Positions 46,127 to 55,554 of a stretch of 64,000 nt of DNA are shown in pieces. This DNA is from Mangrovimonas yunxiaonensis (GTDB taxonomy: Bacteria > Bacteroidota > Bacteroidia > Flavobacteriales > Flavobacteriaceae). The position numbers and the translations under genes are program-made. Position 1 is the first letter of the stretch. Each line of letters starts with the position of its first letter. The notes beneath the pieces were generated by a model. That model was not told where the DNA came from. It worked only from the letters and a program-made list of their open reading frames with translations, and did not search any database. Location: NCBI RefSeq assembly GCF_000733475.1, contig NZ_JPFK01000003.1, forward strand, positions 1 to 64,000, in the 5' to 3' direction.

Positions 46127-46963
46127 ATGCAACAAATCATAAATTTTTTAATAAGAAACAAAACCTTTTTGTTGTACTTATTGTTGCTATCTATATCGTT
46201 CGTATTTACCATTCAGTCGCATTCATACCACAAGAGTAAGTTTATAAATTCGGCTAACTTTTTGTCTGGCGGGGTTTACAATTCTGTAAACAACATCTCG
46301 GAATACTTTAAGCTAAACGAGCAAAACGCCTTGCTTCAACAAGAAAACAACACCTTAAGAACCCTTATTTACAATACCACAAGGAAAAACGATTCGATCC
46401 AAATTACGTATACAGACAGCACCAACATATCTGCTACTACCTATACTTTTACCCCAGCTGTAGTGATTAAAAACAGTTACTCGGCCACCGACAATATTTT
46501 ATTGCTTAACAAAGGGAAACGCGATAGTATAAAACAGGATTTTGGTGTTATTACGCCCAGAGGCGTTTTAGGTATTGTAGACCGTACCAGCAAAAAATAT
46601 GCTACGGTTATCTCTATTTTAAACACCAATAGCAGAATAAGTGCCAAGCTAAAGCACACCAACCATTTTGGTTCTTTACTTTGGGATGGCAAATCTCCGT
46701 ACACCGTTCAGCTTAAGGAAATCCCTAAAATTGCCCCCATAAAACAGGGCGACACCATTACGACATCTGGACTTTCGGCTATTTTCCCAAAAGGAATTCC
46801 CATTGGTACAATAACCGATTTTACTCTAGACCACTCAAAAAACTTCTATACCATAAATGTCGCTTTGTTTAACGACATGACCAATGTAGAGCATGTTTAC
46901 ATTATAGAAAACAAAGACCAACCAGAGATTAAACGCTTGTTAAACCCAACATCCGATGAATAG
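46127..46963 (+). CDS. mreC: Rod shape-determining protein MreC
   Basis: A periplasmic scaffold of the elongasome. The 278-residue protein has one N-terminal membrane helix (about 11-28) and a coiled coil (about 58-80, LNEQNALLQQENNTLRTLI). The double beta-barrel core carries the conserved KGKRDSIKQDFGVITPRGVLG and GDTITTSGLSAIFPKGIPIG motifs. The last eight bases overlap mreD. Confidence 0.95.
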   Translation: MQQIINFLIRNKTFLLYLLLLSISFVFTIQSHSYHKSKFINSANFLSGGVYNSVNNISEYFKLNEQNALLQQENNTLRTLIYNTTRKNDSIQITYTDSTNISATTYTFTPAVVIKNSYSATDNILLLNKGKRDSIKQDFGVITPRGVLGIVDRTSKKYATVISILNTNSRISAKLKHTNHFGSLLWDGKSPYTVQLKEIPKIAPIKQGDTITTSGLSAIFPKGIPIGTITDFTLDHSKNFYTINVALFNDMTNVEHVYIIENKDQPEIKRLLNPTSDE

Positions 46964-47459
46964 TTTGATTTCTGGACATACCGTACGCTTTATTAGCTTA
47001 GTTTTTTTGCAGGTTTTGGTATTAAACCACATTAACTTTTTAGGCTACCTTAACCCCTATTTGTACGTTTTGTTTGTCGCCCTTTACCCAATTAAGAATA
47101 ATCGTGCGTTGTTTTTAATTTTAAGCTTTTTATTGGGGCTGCTTATCGACATTTTTTCAGACTCTGGGGGCATTCATGCTGCTGCTACGCTTACCATAGC
47201 TTATGCGAGACCTATTATTTTAAAGTTTTCTTTTGGCACAGCATACGACCACCAAACCGTAAAATTTAACACCATAGAATTCGGCGCACTGCTCGTGTAC
47301 TTTTTCATCTTAATTTTAGTGCACCACTTCGTCCTGTTTTCGCTTGAAATTTTTAACATTAAAAGCATACTTTTAATACTCCAAGAAACGTTATTTTCTA
47401 GTATTTTTACGATAATACTAGCCATAATAATAACCATAATTTTTAGCAGAGGACGTTAA
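46956..47459 (+). CDS. mreD: Rod shape-determining protein MreD
   Basis: A small membrane partner of MreC. The 167-residue protein has about five helices and few conserved residues, among them the LGLLIDIFSDSGGIHAAA loop typical of MreD. It starts inside the mreC end and stops at the base before the mrdA ATG, so translation is coupled on both sides. The assignment depends on the helix pattern, this loop and the operon. Confidence 0.92.
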   Translation: MNSLISGHTVRFISLVFLQVLVLNHINFLGYLNPYLYVLFVALYPIKNNRALFLILSFLLGLLIDIFSDSGGIHAAATLTIAYARPIILKFSFGTAYDHQTVKFNTIEFGALLVYFFILILVHHFVLFSLEIFNIKSILLILQETLFSSIFTIILAIIITIIFSRGR

Positions 47460-49316
47460 ATGAGACAACTATTACTGTTTATCTCCATTATTGTTGTTGG
47501 ACTTGTTTTTATTTTCAGGTTGTTCTACTTGCAAGTCTATAATGCAAACCACTATGATTTGTTTGAGGATCCTGCCATTAGAAAGGTTTACGATTATCCC
47601 AAACGCGGTTTTGTATTCGATAGAAATGGAGAGTTGTTGGTTTCTAACCAACCTTCATACGATGTGATGGTTATTCCTAGGGAAGTAAAACCTTTAGATA
47701 CTTTAGAGTTTTGCTCGTTGTTAAAAATAGACAAAGACCAATTCATTAAAACCTATAACAAGGCCTATCATTATTCGCCCCGATTGCCTTCGGTGTTTGT
47801 TTCGCACCTCTCTAAAGAAGACTATGCCGTACTTCAGGAGAAAATGCGCAAATACGAAGGGTTCTACATTCAAAAGCGTTCTTTGCGGGATTATCAAACC
47901 TCTATAGGCGCCAATGTTTTGGGGTTTATTGCCGAAGTTAACCAAGGGCAAATCGAGAAAAACCCATATTATAAAATGGGCGACCTTATAGGCAAGCAAG
48001 GTGTCGAGCTCTCCTACGAAAAGGAATTACGTGGCGTAAAAGGGGTTAAGTTTATTCAGAAAGATCGTTTTAACCGCGATTTAGGCCCTTATAAAAACGG
48101 CAAGTTCGATACTGTTCCTGTCCCCGGAAAAGACATTGCCATTACCATAGACGCCAAGCTACAAGCCTATGGCGAAAAACTTATGGTAAACAAGCGTGGC
48201 GGTATTGTTGCCATAGAGCCTAAAACCGGCGAGATTCTGGCTTTGGTCTCGGCACCGTCCTACAACCCTAATCTTTTGGTAGGCAGGCAGCGCTCTAAAA
48301 ACTACAACAAGCTTTACAACGACTCTATTTACCTTCCTTTAATCGATAAAGGGCTGTTGCGTGTTCATGAGCCTGGCTCGCCTTTTAAAGCTTTGGTCGC
48401 TCTGGCTGCACTGCAAGAAAACGTTATAACCCCAGACTATACCATTACTTGTGTTGGTGCTTACCATTATGGCGGAAGGCGCCCAATGGGCTGCCATTGC
48501 GGTGGCGGTCGCAGAAGCTTAATTAAAAGTATTGCCCGCTCTTGCAACTCGTATTTTGCCACAGCCTTTAGAAGATCGCTTGATAAATACGACAATGCCA
48601 GCATGGGTATGGATGTGTGGAGCAACCATATGAAAAGCTTTGGTCTAGGCCAATATCTGGGTACCGACCTCCCTATTGGAAAAAAAGGAAACATGCCCAA
48701 TGGTGCTTATTACGACAAATGGTACCCCGATTTTAGATGGGGTGCTACCACCATTATCTCAAATTCTATCGGGCAGGGCGAAATTTTAACCACACCCATT
48801 CATATGGCAAACTTTACAGCAGCCATTGCCAACAAAGGGTATTATTACACCCCACATATTATTAAAAGCATTTCCAATCAAGATATTAACAAGGACTTTG
48901 TTACCAAACACAACACCACCATAAACGAAGAACATTTCGATCCGATTATTGAAGGCCTTTTTGATGTGTATGAAAACGGAACAGCACGATTTTTAAAAGT
49001 GCCTGGAATTGAAATTTGCGGAAAAACAGGTACCTCCGAAAATTTTATAAAAATCAATGGCGAGCGCATGCAATTACAAGATCACTCTATTTTTGTTGCT
49101 TTTGCACCCAAGGACGACCCCAAAATTGCCATAGCGGTATTGGTTGAAAACGGACATTACGGATCTATTTATGCCGGGCGAATTACCAGCCTTATGATTG
49201 AACAATACCTAAAAGGCAGCATTACTAGAAAAGACCTAGAGAATTGGATTTTAACCCATAGCCTAGAAGAAGAATATTTAAAACCTTACTCAGGAAAACC
49301 CTTTACCATCAATTAA
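47460..49316 (+). CDS. mrdA: Penicillin-binding protein 2 (peptidoglycan transpeptidase)
   Basis: The class B PBP of the elongasome. The 618-residue protein has one N-terminal helix (about 5-22), a pedestal domain, and a transpeptidase domain. The active-site motifs are SPFK (nucleophile Ser in EPGSPFKAL), SCN in IARSCNSYF and KTG in CGKTGTSEN. The motifs are intact, so it should be active and beta-lactam sensitive in principle. It begins immediately after mreD and precedes rodA by two bases, matching its pairing with RodA. Confidence 0.96.
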   Translation: MRQLLLFISIIVVGLVFIFRLFYLQVYNANHYDLFEDPAIRKVYDYPKRGFVFDRNGELLVSNQPSYDVMVIPREVKPLDTLEFCSLLKIDKDQFIKTYNKAYHYSPRLPSVFVSHLSKEDYAVLQEKMRKYEGFYIQKRSLRDYQTSIGANVLGFIAEVNQGQIEKNPYYKMGDLIGKQGVELSYEKELRGVKGVKFIQKDRFNRDLGPYKNGKFDTVPVPGKDIAITIDAKLQAYGEKLMVNKRGGIVAIEPKTGEILALVSAPSYNPNLLVGRQRSKNYNKLYNDSIYLPLIDKGLLRVHEPGSPFKALVALAALQENVITPDYTITCVGAYHYGGRRPMGCHCGGGRRSLIKSIARSCNSYFATAFRRSLDKYDNASMGMDVWSNHMKSFGLGQYLGTDLPIGKKGNMPNGAYYDKWYPDFRWGATTIISNSIGQGEILTTPIHMANFTAAIANKGYYYTPHIIKSISNQDINKDFVTKHNTTINEEHFDPIIEGLFDVYENGTARFLKVPGIEICGKTGTSENFIKINGERMQLQDHSIFVAFAPKDDPKIAIAVLVENGHYGSIYAGRITSLMIEQYLKGSITRKDLENWILTHSLEEEYLKPYSGKPFTIN

Positions 49317-49318
49317 TA

Positions 49319-50596
49319 ATGCAACGAGAAACCAATAGATATTTTAAATTTGATTGGATAACCATTATTCTTTTTTTATTATTGGTGGCTTATGGCTGGC
49401 TGAATATTTTATCGGCTTCGCATACAGGACAAACCATTGATTATTTGGACTTCTCACAGCCGTACGGCAAACAGCTGATGTTTATATTTTTAACGTTTGC
49501 ACTTATTGTTGTTATCCTCGCCATAGACACCAAGTTTTACGAACGCTTTGCCAGTCTTATTTACATCGTTTCCCTGCTCTCCCTTGTTGGGCTTTTTATT
49601 TTTGGAAAAAATGTAAATGGAGCCACATCCTGGTACGCCTTTGGCGGCATGACCATACAACCTAGCGAGTTCGCAAAAACAGCAACTGCCCTAGCCGTAG
49701 CAAAATATATTAGTGACCTGCATACCGATATTAAAACGTTTAAAGACCAAATTAGAACCTTTATCGTTATTGCCATTCCAGCATTTTTAATCCTCCTACA
49801 AAACGATGCCGGCAGTACCATTGTTTACGCCGCCTTCTTTTTTGTATTATACCGCGAAGGCCTACCCAAAATATATTTAACCATTGGTATTTTATTGGTG
49901 CTTATTGCCATATTGGCGTTAAAGTTTGGCGCATTAGCAACTAGTCTTGGCGCTACAACACTTATTTTAACCTACCACTTTACACGAAAGCGAAAACCAG
50001 CATTTTACAACACGTTGTTTACCATAATAATTTGTGGTATTCTGGCATTTGGCATTAAGTTTTTTTATAGCAATATTTTACAGCCCCACCAACAAAACCG
50101 AATTACGTTATGGCTGCGTTTAGAAAAAGATCCTGTAAAACTCGAACGCATGAAAAAACGAGAAGCCTACAACCTTATCCAATCGGAGCAGGCTATAAGT
50201 TCTGGCGGTTGGACAGGAAAAGGCTTTTTAGAAGGCACCAGAACCACGGGGAAGTTTGTTCCCGAACAACACACCGATTATATTTTTAGTACCGTTGGCG
50301 AAGAATGGGGTTTTGCCGGAAGCGTTTTTGTTATTCTTCTGTTTGTGCTACTCCTGTTAAGAATCCTGCATCTGTCTGAACTTCAAAAATCGCAGTTTAG
50401 CAGGGTGTATGGTTACAGTGTTGCCGCTATTATGTTTATACACTTCATGATAAACATTGGTATGGTTATGGGGCTAATTCCAACCATTGGTATCCCGTTG
50501 CCATTTTTTAGTTATGGAGGTTCGGGGCTTTGGGGCTTTACCATACTGCTTTTCATCTTTATTAAATTAGACTCCAACAGAATAAACGAGTGGTAG
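49319..50596 (+). CDS. rodA: Peptidoglycan glycosyltransferase RodA
   Basis: A SEDS-family polymerase that builds glycan strands with PBP2. The 425-residue protein has about ten membrane helices and the SEDS signatures IQPSEFAKTA, a long periplasmic loop with FVPEQHTDYIFSTVGEEWGF, and PTIGIPLPFFSYGGSGL. It ends the shape operon. The gldC gene converges on it with only three bases between stops, and no terminator hairpin is seen there. Confidence 0.96.
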   Translation: MQRETNRYFKFDWITIILFLLLVAYGWLNILSASHTGQTIDYLDFSQPYGKQLMFIFLTFALIVVILAIDTKFYERFASLIYIVSLLSLVGLFIFGKNVNGATSWYAFGGMTIQPSEFAKTATALAVAKYISDLHTDIKTFKDQIRTFIVIAIPAFLILLQNDAGSTIVYAAFFFVLYREGLPKIYLTIGILLVLIAILALKFGALATSLGATTLILTYHFTRKRKPAFYNTLFTIIICGILAFGIKFFYSNILQPHQQNRITLWLRLEKDPVKLERMKKREAYNLIQSEQAISSGGWTGKGFLEGTRTTGKFVPEQHTDYIFSTVGEEWGFAGSVFVILLFVLLLLRILHLSELQKSQFSRVYGYSVAAIMFIHFMINIGMVMGLIPTIGIPLPFFSYGGSGLWGFTILLFIFIKLDSNRINEW

Positions 50597-50599
50597 CCC

Positions 50600-50935
50600 T
50601 TAGTCTTTCTTCAGCTCTAATTTTTCTGCAAAGTAATCGCAAAAATCCATCATGGTCGCGCTCATTTTCTCATCTTGAGTCGCCCTTTTAAAGGTGTTGC
50701 TCATAGAGACCAATGTTTGATGAAAAAAAACTTTCATCTCATCTACAGGCATGTCTTTGGTCCATAAATCTATACGTAAGGACTCTTGCTTGTTGCTATC
50801 CCACACCGAAAGCATCATGGCCTTGGCCGCTTCATTATTAATACCACCATCTTCTGCTGTCCAGGACAATTTCTCAGGAACGCGGTTCTCGTCTAACTCT
50901 ATATTCAGTTCTATTGTTGATTTTATATTGGCCAT
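50600..50935 (-). CDS. gldC: Gliding motility protein GldC
   Basis: A 111-residue cytoplasmic protein conserved in gliding Bacteroidota. It has the conserved start (IKSTIELNIELDENRVPEKLSW) and the ESLRIDLWTKDMPVDEMK segment. In Flavobacterium johnsoniae GldC is not essential but improves gliding. Here the start codon overlaps the gldB stop by one base (TAATG), which implies translational coupling with gldB. Its molecular action is not known. Confidence 0.93.
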   Translation of the reverse strand: MANIKSTIELNIELDENRVPEKLSWTAEDGGINNEAAKAMMLSVWDSNKQESLRIDLWTKDMPVDEMKVFFHQTLVSMSNTFKRATQDEKMSATMMDFCDYFAEKLELKKD

Positions 50936-51897
50936 TATCGTTTGGGTTTAAATTTTGAATTGTTAAAAATAACTTCGGTAGGCTGCAACAGCATATTGTT
51001 TAGGGTAACGGCATTGTTTTCCATATAGGCGTTTACAATTTGCCACCCCAAATATTGCCCTATTTGCCCGGGAGACGCTTTGTCTATTTCCTCCAGTTGA
51101 AACTTAGAGAAAGGTGCAGGATTAATAAACCTACCCGGTAATTTCGAATCGGTGCTATAAAGCAATTCCCGCTCTAAAAAGTACCGCCATATGTTGCTTT
51201 CGTTGCTTTCTGCCCATTGAAAATCCGCTTCGGTATAGCCCATTATTTCAGCATTAGACGTATTGGGCAGCATGCTTTTGGCAAAGTAAAGTTGCTTGCC
51301 ATAATACACCATTTCATCTAACAAGGTTTTATTTTGTTCTTGCTGAATATGCTTTTGCGCATAGGCCTTGGCCAAATCGACGGGTATTTGCTTACGCTCA
51401 AAATTAGCACGAAGGTACTTTTGTATGCCTTGATAAAACTTATGGTCTTTCCCCAAATACGTGTCTAACGAAATAAGCACAATGGTATCGGTTACAATCA
51501 CCTTGTTCCTATAATCTACGTTAGATGTTGTTGTAACCACTCTAGGAGTCTTAAAATTGGGGTAGTAGTATTTTAAATGCTGAAACACGCCTTTCAGCGC
51601 TAATTTTTCCTGCTTTAAATCTGGAAATTCCTTTTTGGTCTCTTGGCGAAGTTCTACCTGAATGGTATCGGTCATTCTATCTATCCAAAATGCATCTTCA
51701 TAACGATCTGAAAACATAAACGGATAAGCCTTCTTTAGTTTTGGAAGCTCTTGAGGAGTTGCTGCACCAAAAGCCAGATCGAACCGCTCTATAGTAAAAT
51801 CAACTTGTATTCCTGCAACCTCTGCTTCTATTTTGCTTTCGGTATTGCAGGCCAATAACACTCCTATAACAACCAAAAAGATCATGTATTTTTTCAT
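50935..51897 (-). CDS. gldB: Gliding motility lipoprotein GldB
   Basis: A 320-residue lipoprotein needed for gliding in Flavobacterium. The signal has a lipobox (VLLAC, Cys about 17). The body has the conserved IERFDLAFGAATPQELPKLKKAYPFMF region, the DTYLGKDHKFYQGI segment and GRFINPAPFSKFQLEEID near the end. It may be fixed to the periplasmic face of the inner or outer membrane. It is followed by gldC (one-base overlap) and is divergent from nadE. Confidence 0.94.
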   Translation of the reverse strand: MKKYMIFLVVIGVLLACNTESKIEAEVAGIQVDFTIERFDLAFGAATPQELPKLKKAYPFMFSDRYEDAFWIDRMTDTIQVELRQETKKEFPDLKQEKLALKGVFQHLKYYYPNFKTPRVVTTTSNVDYRNKVIVTDTIVLISLDTYLGKDHKFYQGIQKYLRANFERKQIPVDLAKAYAQKHIQQEQNKTLLDEMVYYGKQLYFAKSMLPNTSNAEIMGYTEADFQWAESNESNIWRYFLERELLYSTDSKLPGRFINPAPFSKFQLEEIDKASPGQIGQYLGWQIVNAYMENNAVTLNNMLLQPTEVIFNNSKFKPKR

Positions 51898-51941
51898 GTA
51901 AACTTCCCTAAGTTAATTTTTTATTAATACAACGATTACCC

Positions 51942-51962
51942 TATTTTTGTGACGCAAAGGTA
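51942..51962. promoter_or_regulatory. Overlapping divergent promoters of nadE and gldB
   Basis: On the plus strand TATTTTTG (51942-51949) can serve nadE. On the minus strand TACCTTTG (51955-51962) can serve gldB. Both fit TAnnTTTG and face each other across five bases, so polymerase binding at one should interfere with the other. Confidence 0.5.
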
Positions 51963-51989
51963 ATATTCTTTGCCTTAACTTTATTAAAT

Positions 51990-52778
51990 ATGCAAACAGA
52001 AAAAGTTATCGATCATATTGTAAATTGGCTAAAAGACTATGCCACTAACGCTAAAGTAAGTGGTTTTGTTGTGGGGATTTCCGGCGGAATAGATTCTGCC
52101 GTAACCTCTGTCCTTTGTGCCAAAACCAAGTTGCCGGTACTTTGTTTGGAAATGCCCATTCACCAAGCCCAGACCCATGTTAACAGGGCGCAAGAGCACC
52201 TTACTTTCTTAACGCACCAGTACAGCAATGTCTCTAGCCAACACGTCGACTTAACACCTACTTTCGAAACGTTTAAAACCAGCGTTACCCTAGAAGGTTC
52301 ACAAGCGGTTGTCGATATGGCTTTGGCCAACACTAGGGCTAGGCTTCGCATGACGACGCTTTATTACTATGCAGGATTAAACAACCTGCTTGTTGCCGGC
52401 ACCGGTAATAAAATTGAAGATTTTGGCGTTGGATTTTACACCAAATATGGCGATGGCGGTGTCGATTTAAGTCCGATAGCAGATTTATTGAAATCTGAAG
52501 TATACGCCCTTGGCGAAGCGCTTGCTGTGCCGCAATCCATTATGAAAGCCGCTCCTAGCGATGGCTTATTTGGTGATGCAAGAAGCGACGAAGACCAAAT
52601 AGGCGCCTCGTACCCAGAGTTAGAATGGGCCATGGCCATGACAGAACAAGGTAAATTAGCGCATGATTTTTCGGGAAGAGAGCAAGACGTCTTTAAAATT
52701 TACACCCGATACAATGCTAACAATCAGCATAAAATGCGTCCAATTCCCATTTGTAAAATTCCAGAAGATTTAAAATAA
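51990..52778 (+). CDS. nadE: Ammonia-dependent NAD synthase NadE
   Basis: Adenylates nicotinate adenine dinucleotide and amidates it to NAD. The 262-residue protein has the ATP-pyrophosphatase loop SGGIDSAV (about 30-37) and the conserved RARLRMTTLYYYAG and GTGNKIEDFGVGFYTKYGDGGVDLSPIADL segments. No glutaminase domain is present, so ammonia should be the nitrogen donor. It is about 90 bases from the divergent gldB start. Confidence 0.95.
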   Translation: MQTEKVIDHIVNWLKDYATNAKVSGFVVGISGGIDSAVTSVLCAKTKLPVLCLEMPIHQAQTHVNRAQEHLTFLTHQYSNVSSQHVDLTPTFETFKTSVTLEGSQAVVDMALANTRARLRMTTLYYYAGLNNLLVAGTGNKIEDFGVGFYTKYGDGGVDLSPIADLLKSEVYALGEALAVPQSIMKAAPSDGLFGDARSDEDQIGASYPELEWAMAMTEQGKLAHDFSGREQDVFKIYTRYNANNQHKMRPIPICKIPEDLK

Positions 52779-52875
52779 AGGATTATTTTTTGTAAAAAAT
52801 TTATTACCTTTACGTAAGAGCGTATGCTAAATACTTTTTTTGCCCCAACAGTCTAACTAATTAAAAAAAACAATT

Positions 52876-53505
52876 ATGATTAAGCTGTTGGTAGTCGATA
52901 ACCACCCCATAGTACGAAAAGGAATAGAACTCCTATTTCTCTCCTCACCAAACATAAAAGTTGTTGGTGGTGTAGGAAATGGCGAAGCTATTTTTGAATT
53001 CTTAAGATACAATCCAGCCGATGTTATTTTATGCGAAGTCGATCTGCCAAAACTCAATGGCATAACGGCTTTACGCAGGCTAACAAAAGAGTTTCCTAAT
53101 ATTAAGGTGCTTATGTTTACCTCGCAACCCGAGGAGATTTACGCCTTAAACACCATAAAGGCAGGAGCTGCTGGGTATTTGTCTAAAACCGCAAATATTA
53201 TTACGCTAAAAGAAGCCATTACCAAAGTTAGCCAAGGCGAAACATTTTTAAGTCCTAATTTAAACGAGCAACTCACTTACAGAAGAAAAATAAACAGACG
53301 ATCGGGGTCGTTTTATAAAAAACTGTCTACTCGCGAAATTGAGGTTTTAAAATTATTATCGGCAGGAAAAAAGAACAAGGAAATTGCTCAGGAGCTTGAA
53401 ATAAACGAAAAAACTGTAAGCACTTACAAATCGCGGCTCATGAAAAAGCTGGATGTTAACAACATTGTCGATTTGGTTAACCGTGCCAAGTTGTTAGACG
53501 TTTAA
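52876..53505 (+). CDS. NarL/FixJ-type response regulator with Glu at the phosphoacceptor site
   Basis: A 209-residue protein with a receiver domain (about 1-120) and a LuxR-type helix-turn-helix (about 145-205; LSTREIEVLKLLSAGKKNKEIAQEL, EKTVSTYKSRLMKKL). In the receiver, the usual DD pair is Asp8-Asn9. The phosphoacceptor aspartate position holds Glu54 (LCEVDLPKLNG). The switch Thr/Ser (FTSQ) and Lys (YLSK) are retained. Phosphorylation is therefore unlikely, and Glu may mimic the phosphorylated state. No histidine kinase is nearby. The last four bases overlap the dnaG 3' end on the other strand. Confidence 0.9.
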   Translation: MIKLLVVDNHPIVRKGIELLFLSSPNIKVVGGVGNGEAIFEFLRYNPADVILCEVDLPKLNGITALRRLTKEFPNIKVLMFTSQPEEIYALNTIKAGAAGYLSKTANIITLKEAITKVSQGETFLSPNLNEQLTYRRKINRRSGSFYKKLSTREIEVLKLLSAGKKNKEIAQELEINEKTVSTYKSRLMKKLDVNNIVDLVNRAKLLDV

Positions 53506-55466
53506 AGTGGCTTGTCTAGCTTTCTAGACAATAAATTATCTAATTTTTTATAATTCATCACGTCTTCCAGGATATTAGGGTGCTGTTCGTGTAGGTTTTC
53601 CTTAACTTCCTGAATTAACTCGTCTATTTTTTTTGAAATTAAAAAGCTACGCAAGTTTAAAATGGTTTGGTTTACCAGTTGCGCTACGGTATCGGTTTTT
53701 TCTTTGGGAAAAATATTTTGCACCTGCCAATTAGAAAGCTCATACCTTTCATCTTCCATAAGAATGGTTGTTATTTCTGAGGCTACGTCTGGCGTTACAT
53801 CGTTTACGAGGTTCTCAATAGCGTATTCCGGGTCTTGGTTAAGCTTTTCAATAATATTGTAGTAAAGTGTTTTAAAATGGTCGTTTGTAAATTCCATTTC
53901 ATCTTCCTGCAAATCCAAATATATTTTCTGGAACACCTTGGCTTCCATTTCTTCCGATTCTAGAACCAGCTCGCTTTCGTCGTTTTCCTTCAACAACAAA
54001 TCGTCGAAGATTTCGGTTCGATTGCCATACAGCAATAAAATTTGAATGATTTTTCGCTCGAGCTCGTATTGCACATCGACCGTTTGTTTTTGCGGTTCGT
54101 TCTTAACCACTTCAAAAACATTTTTTTGCTGCTCTTTTTTGTAGGCCTTGTTGGCATTACTAAGTGCTTTTTGGGTAAGCTGCTGAAGCGTGCTAAACAG
54201 GACTGTTTCACTAATATCCATAATTTTGGAACACTCCCTTAAATAAATCTCCTGCTTAATCCTATCGGGAATTTTTGAGATGCTAACCACAATATCCTTT
54301 ATGGTTTCGGCGCGCTTTATGGGATCGTTCTTGGCTTCGTCTACCAAAACAGAGGCCTTATACCGTATAAAATCTGTGGCGTGTTCTTCTAGGTAAGTCG
54401 TTAACTCCTCTAAGGTATTCTCCCGAGCAAAACTATCGGGGTCTTCACCTTCTGGAAAACCACACACTTTCACATTCATGCCCTGCTCCAGAATTAAATC
54501 GATTCCTCTTAAAGATGCTCGTATACCTGCTGCATCGCCATCAAACAGTACGGTAATGTTATTGGTTAACCGGTTAATTAGCCTAATTTGCTCTGGGGTT
54601 AAGGCTGTACCAGAAGACGAAACAACGTTATGAATGCCTGTTTGGTGAAATTGAATAACATCGGTATAGCCTTCAACTAGGTAACAGTTGTCTTCTTTGG
54701 CAATGGCCTGTTTGGCGTTATAAATACCGTAAAGCACTTTGCTTTTATGGTAGATATCGCTTTCTGGCGAATTAAGATACTTGGCGGCTTTTTTATCGTT
54801 GGTTAAAATGCGACCACCAAACCCAAGCACTCGCCCACTCATACTTTTTATAGGGAACATAACACGGCCTTTAAACCTGTCGAAATGTTTATCGCCTTTA
54901 ACAATGGTGAGCCCCGTTTTTTCCAGAAATTCTATGTTGTAGCCTTGTTTTAGGGCTTCGTCTGAAAACGCTTGCCATTCATCAAGCGAATACCCCAAAT
55001 CAAACTTTTTAATCGTTTCTGGGGTAAAGCCCCGCTCTTTAAAATAGCTTAATCCAATGGCTTTTCCTGGATTGGTTTTATGTAATGTTTTCTGAAAATA
55101 GGTGTTTGCAAACTCGCTTACCAAATACAAACTTTCTCGGGCGTTAGCTTTTTCCTTCTGTTCGTTAGTTTGCTGGGTTTCTTCAATTTCAATGTTATAC
55201 TTTTTGGCCAAGTATTTTATGGCTTCTGGATAGGTAAAATGCTCATGCTCCATTAAAAAAGCGACGGCATTTCCGCCTTTTCCAGTACTGAAATCTTTCC
55301 AGATTTGCTTTACAGGCGATACCATAAAGCTAGGTGTACGTTCGTCGCTAAACGGACTTAACCCTTTAAAGTTACTTCCGGCTTTTTTTAATTGTACAAA
55401 ATCACCAATAACCTCCTCTACGCGAGCGGTTTCAAACACTTTATCTATGGTGGATTTCGAAATCAA
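53502..55466 (-). CDS. dnaG: DNA primase DnaG lacking zinc ligands
   Basis: Synthesises RNA primers for replication. From the chosen TTG start the protein is 654 residues, beginning ISKSTIDKVFETARVEEVIGDFV after the initiator. The N-terminal domain has the CHC2-finger framework (NFKGLSPFSDERTPSF and KQIWKDFSTGKGGNAVAFLM), but the four zinc ligands of E. coli DnaG are replaced (Ser37 or Leu36, Ser40, Asp58, Thr61). The TOPRIM core is intact (NCYLVEGYTDVIQFHQTG; LFDGDAAGIRASLRG; CGFPEGEDPDSFAR). The C-terminal part is helical. A longer frame to 55511 adds hydrophobic residues alien to the family; the TTG is an inference. Confidence 0.9.
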   Translation of the reverse strand: MISKSTIDKVFETARVEEVIGDFVQLKKAGSNFKGLSPFSDERTPSFMVSPVKQIWKDFSTGKGGNAVAFLMEHEHFTYPEAIKYLAKKYNIEIEETQQTNEQKEKANARESLYLVSEFANTYFQKTLHKTNPGKAIGLSYFKERGFTPETIKKFDLGYSLDEWQAFSDEALKQGYNIEFLEKTGLTIVKGDKHFDRFKGRVMFPIKSMSGRVLGFGGRILTNDKKAAKYLNSPESDIYHKSKVLYGIYNAKQAIAKEDNCYLVEGYTDVIQFHQTGIHNVVSSSGTALTPEQIRLINRLTNNITVLFDGDAAGIRASLRGIDLILEQGMNVKVCGFPEGEDPDSFARENTLEELTTYLEEHATDFIRYKASVLVDEAKNDPIKRAETIKDIVVSISKIPDRIKQEIYLRECSKIMDISETVLFSTLQQLTQKALSNANKAYKKEQQKNVFEVVKNEPQKQTVDVQYELERKIIQILLLYGNRTEIFDDLLLKENDESELVLESEEMEAKVFQKIYLDLQEDEMEFTNDHFKTLYYNIIEKLNQDPEYAIENLVNDVTPDVASEITTILMEDERYELSNWQVQNIFPKEKTDTVAQLVNQTILNLRSFLISKKIDELIQEVKENLHEQHPNILEDVMNYKKLDNLLSRKLDKPL

Positions 55467-55554
55467 AACAAGTAAGCCTTTAAGGGTGTAAAAATATAAA
55501 GATAAAAACAATATATGTAAAAAGGCTTCATTTAAAATGCGGCCTTAAACAGGA

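Noticed and set aside
53502-55511. DnaG starting at 55511
   Set aside because: The extra 15 residues are hydrophobic and not part of DnaG; the TTG before ISKSTIDKV gives the family start.
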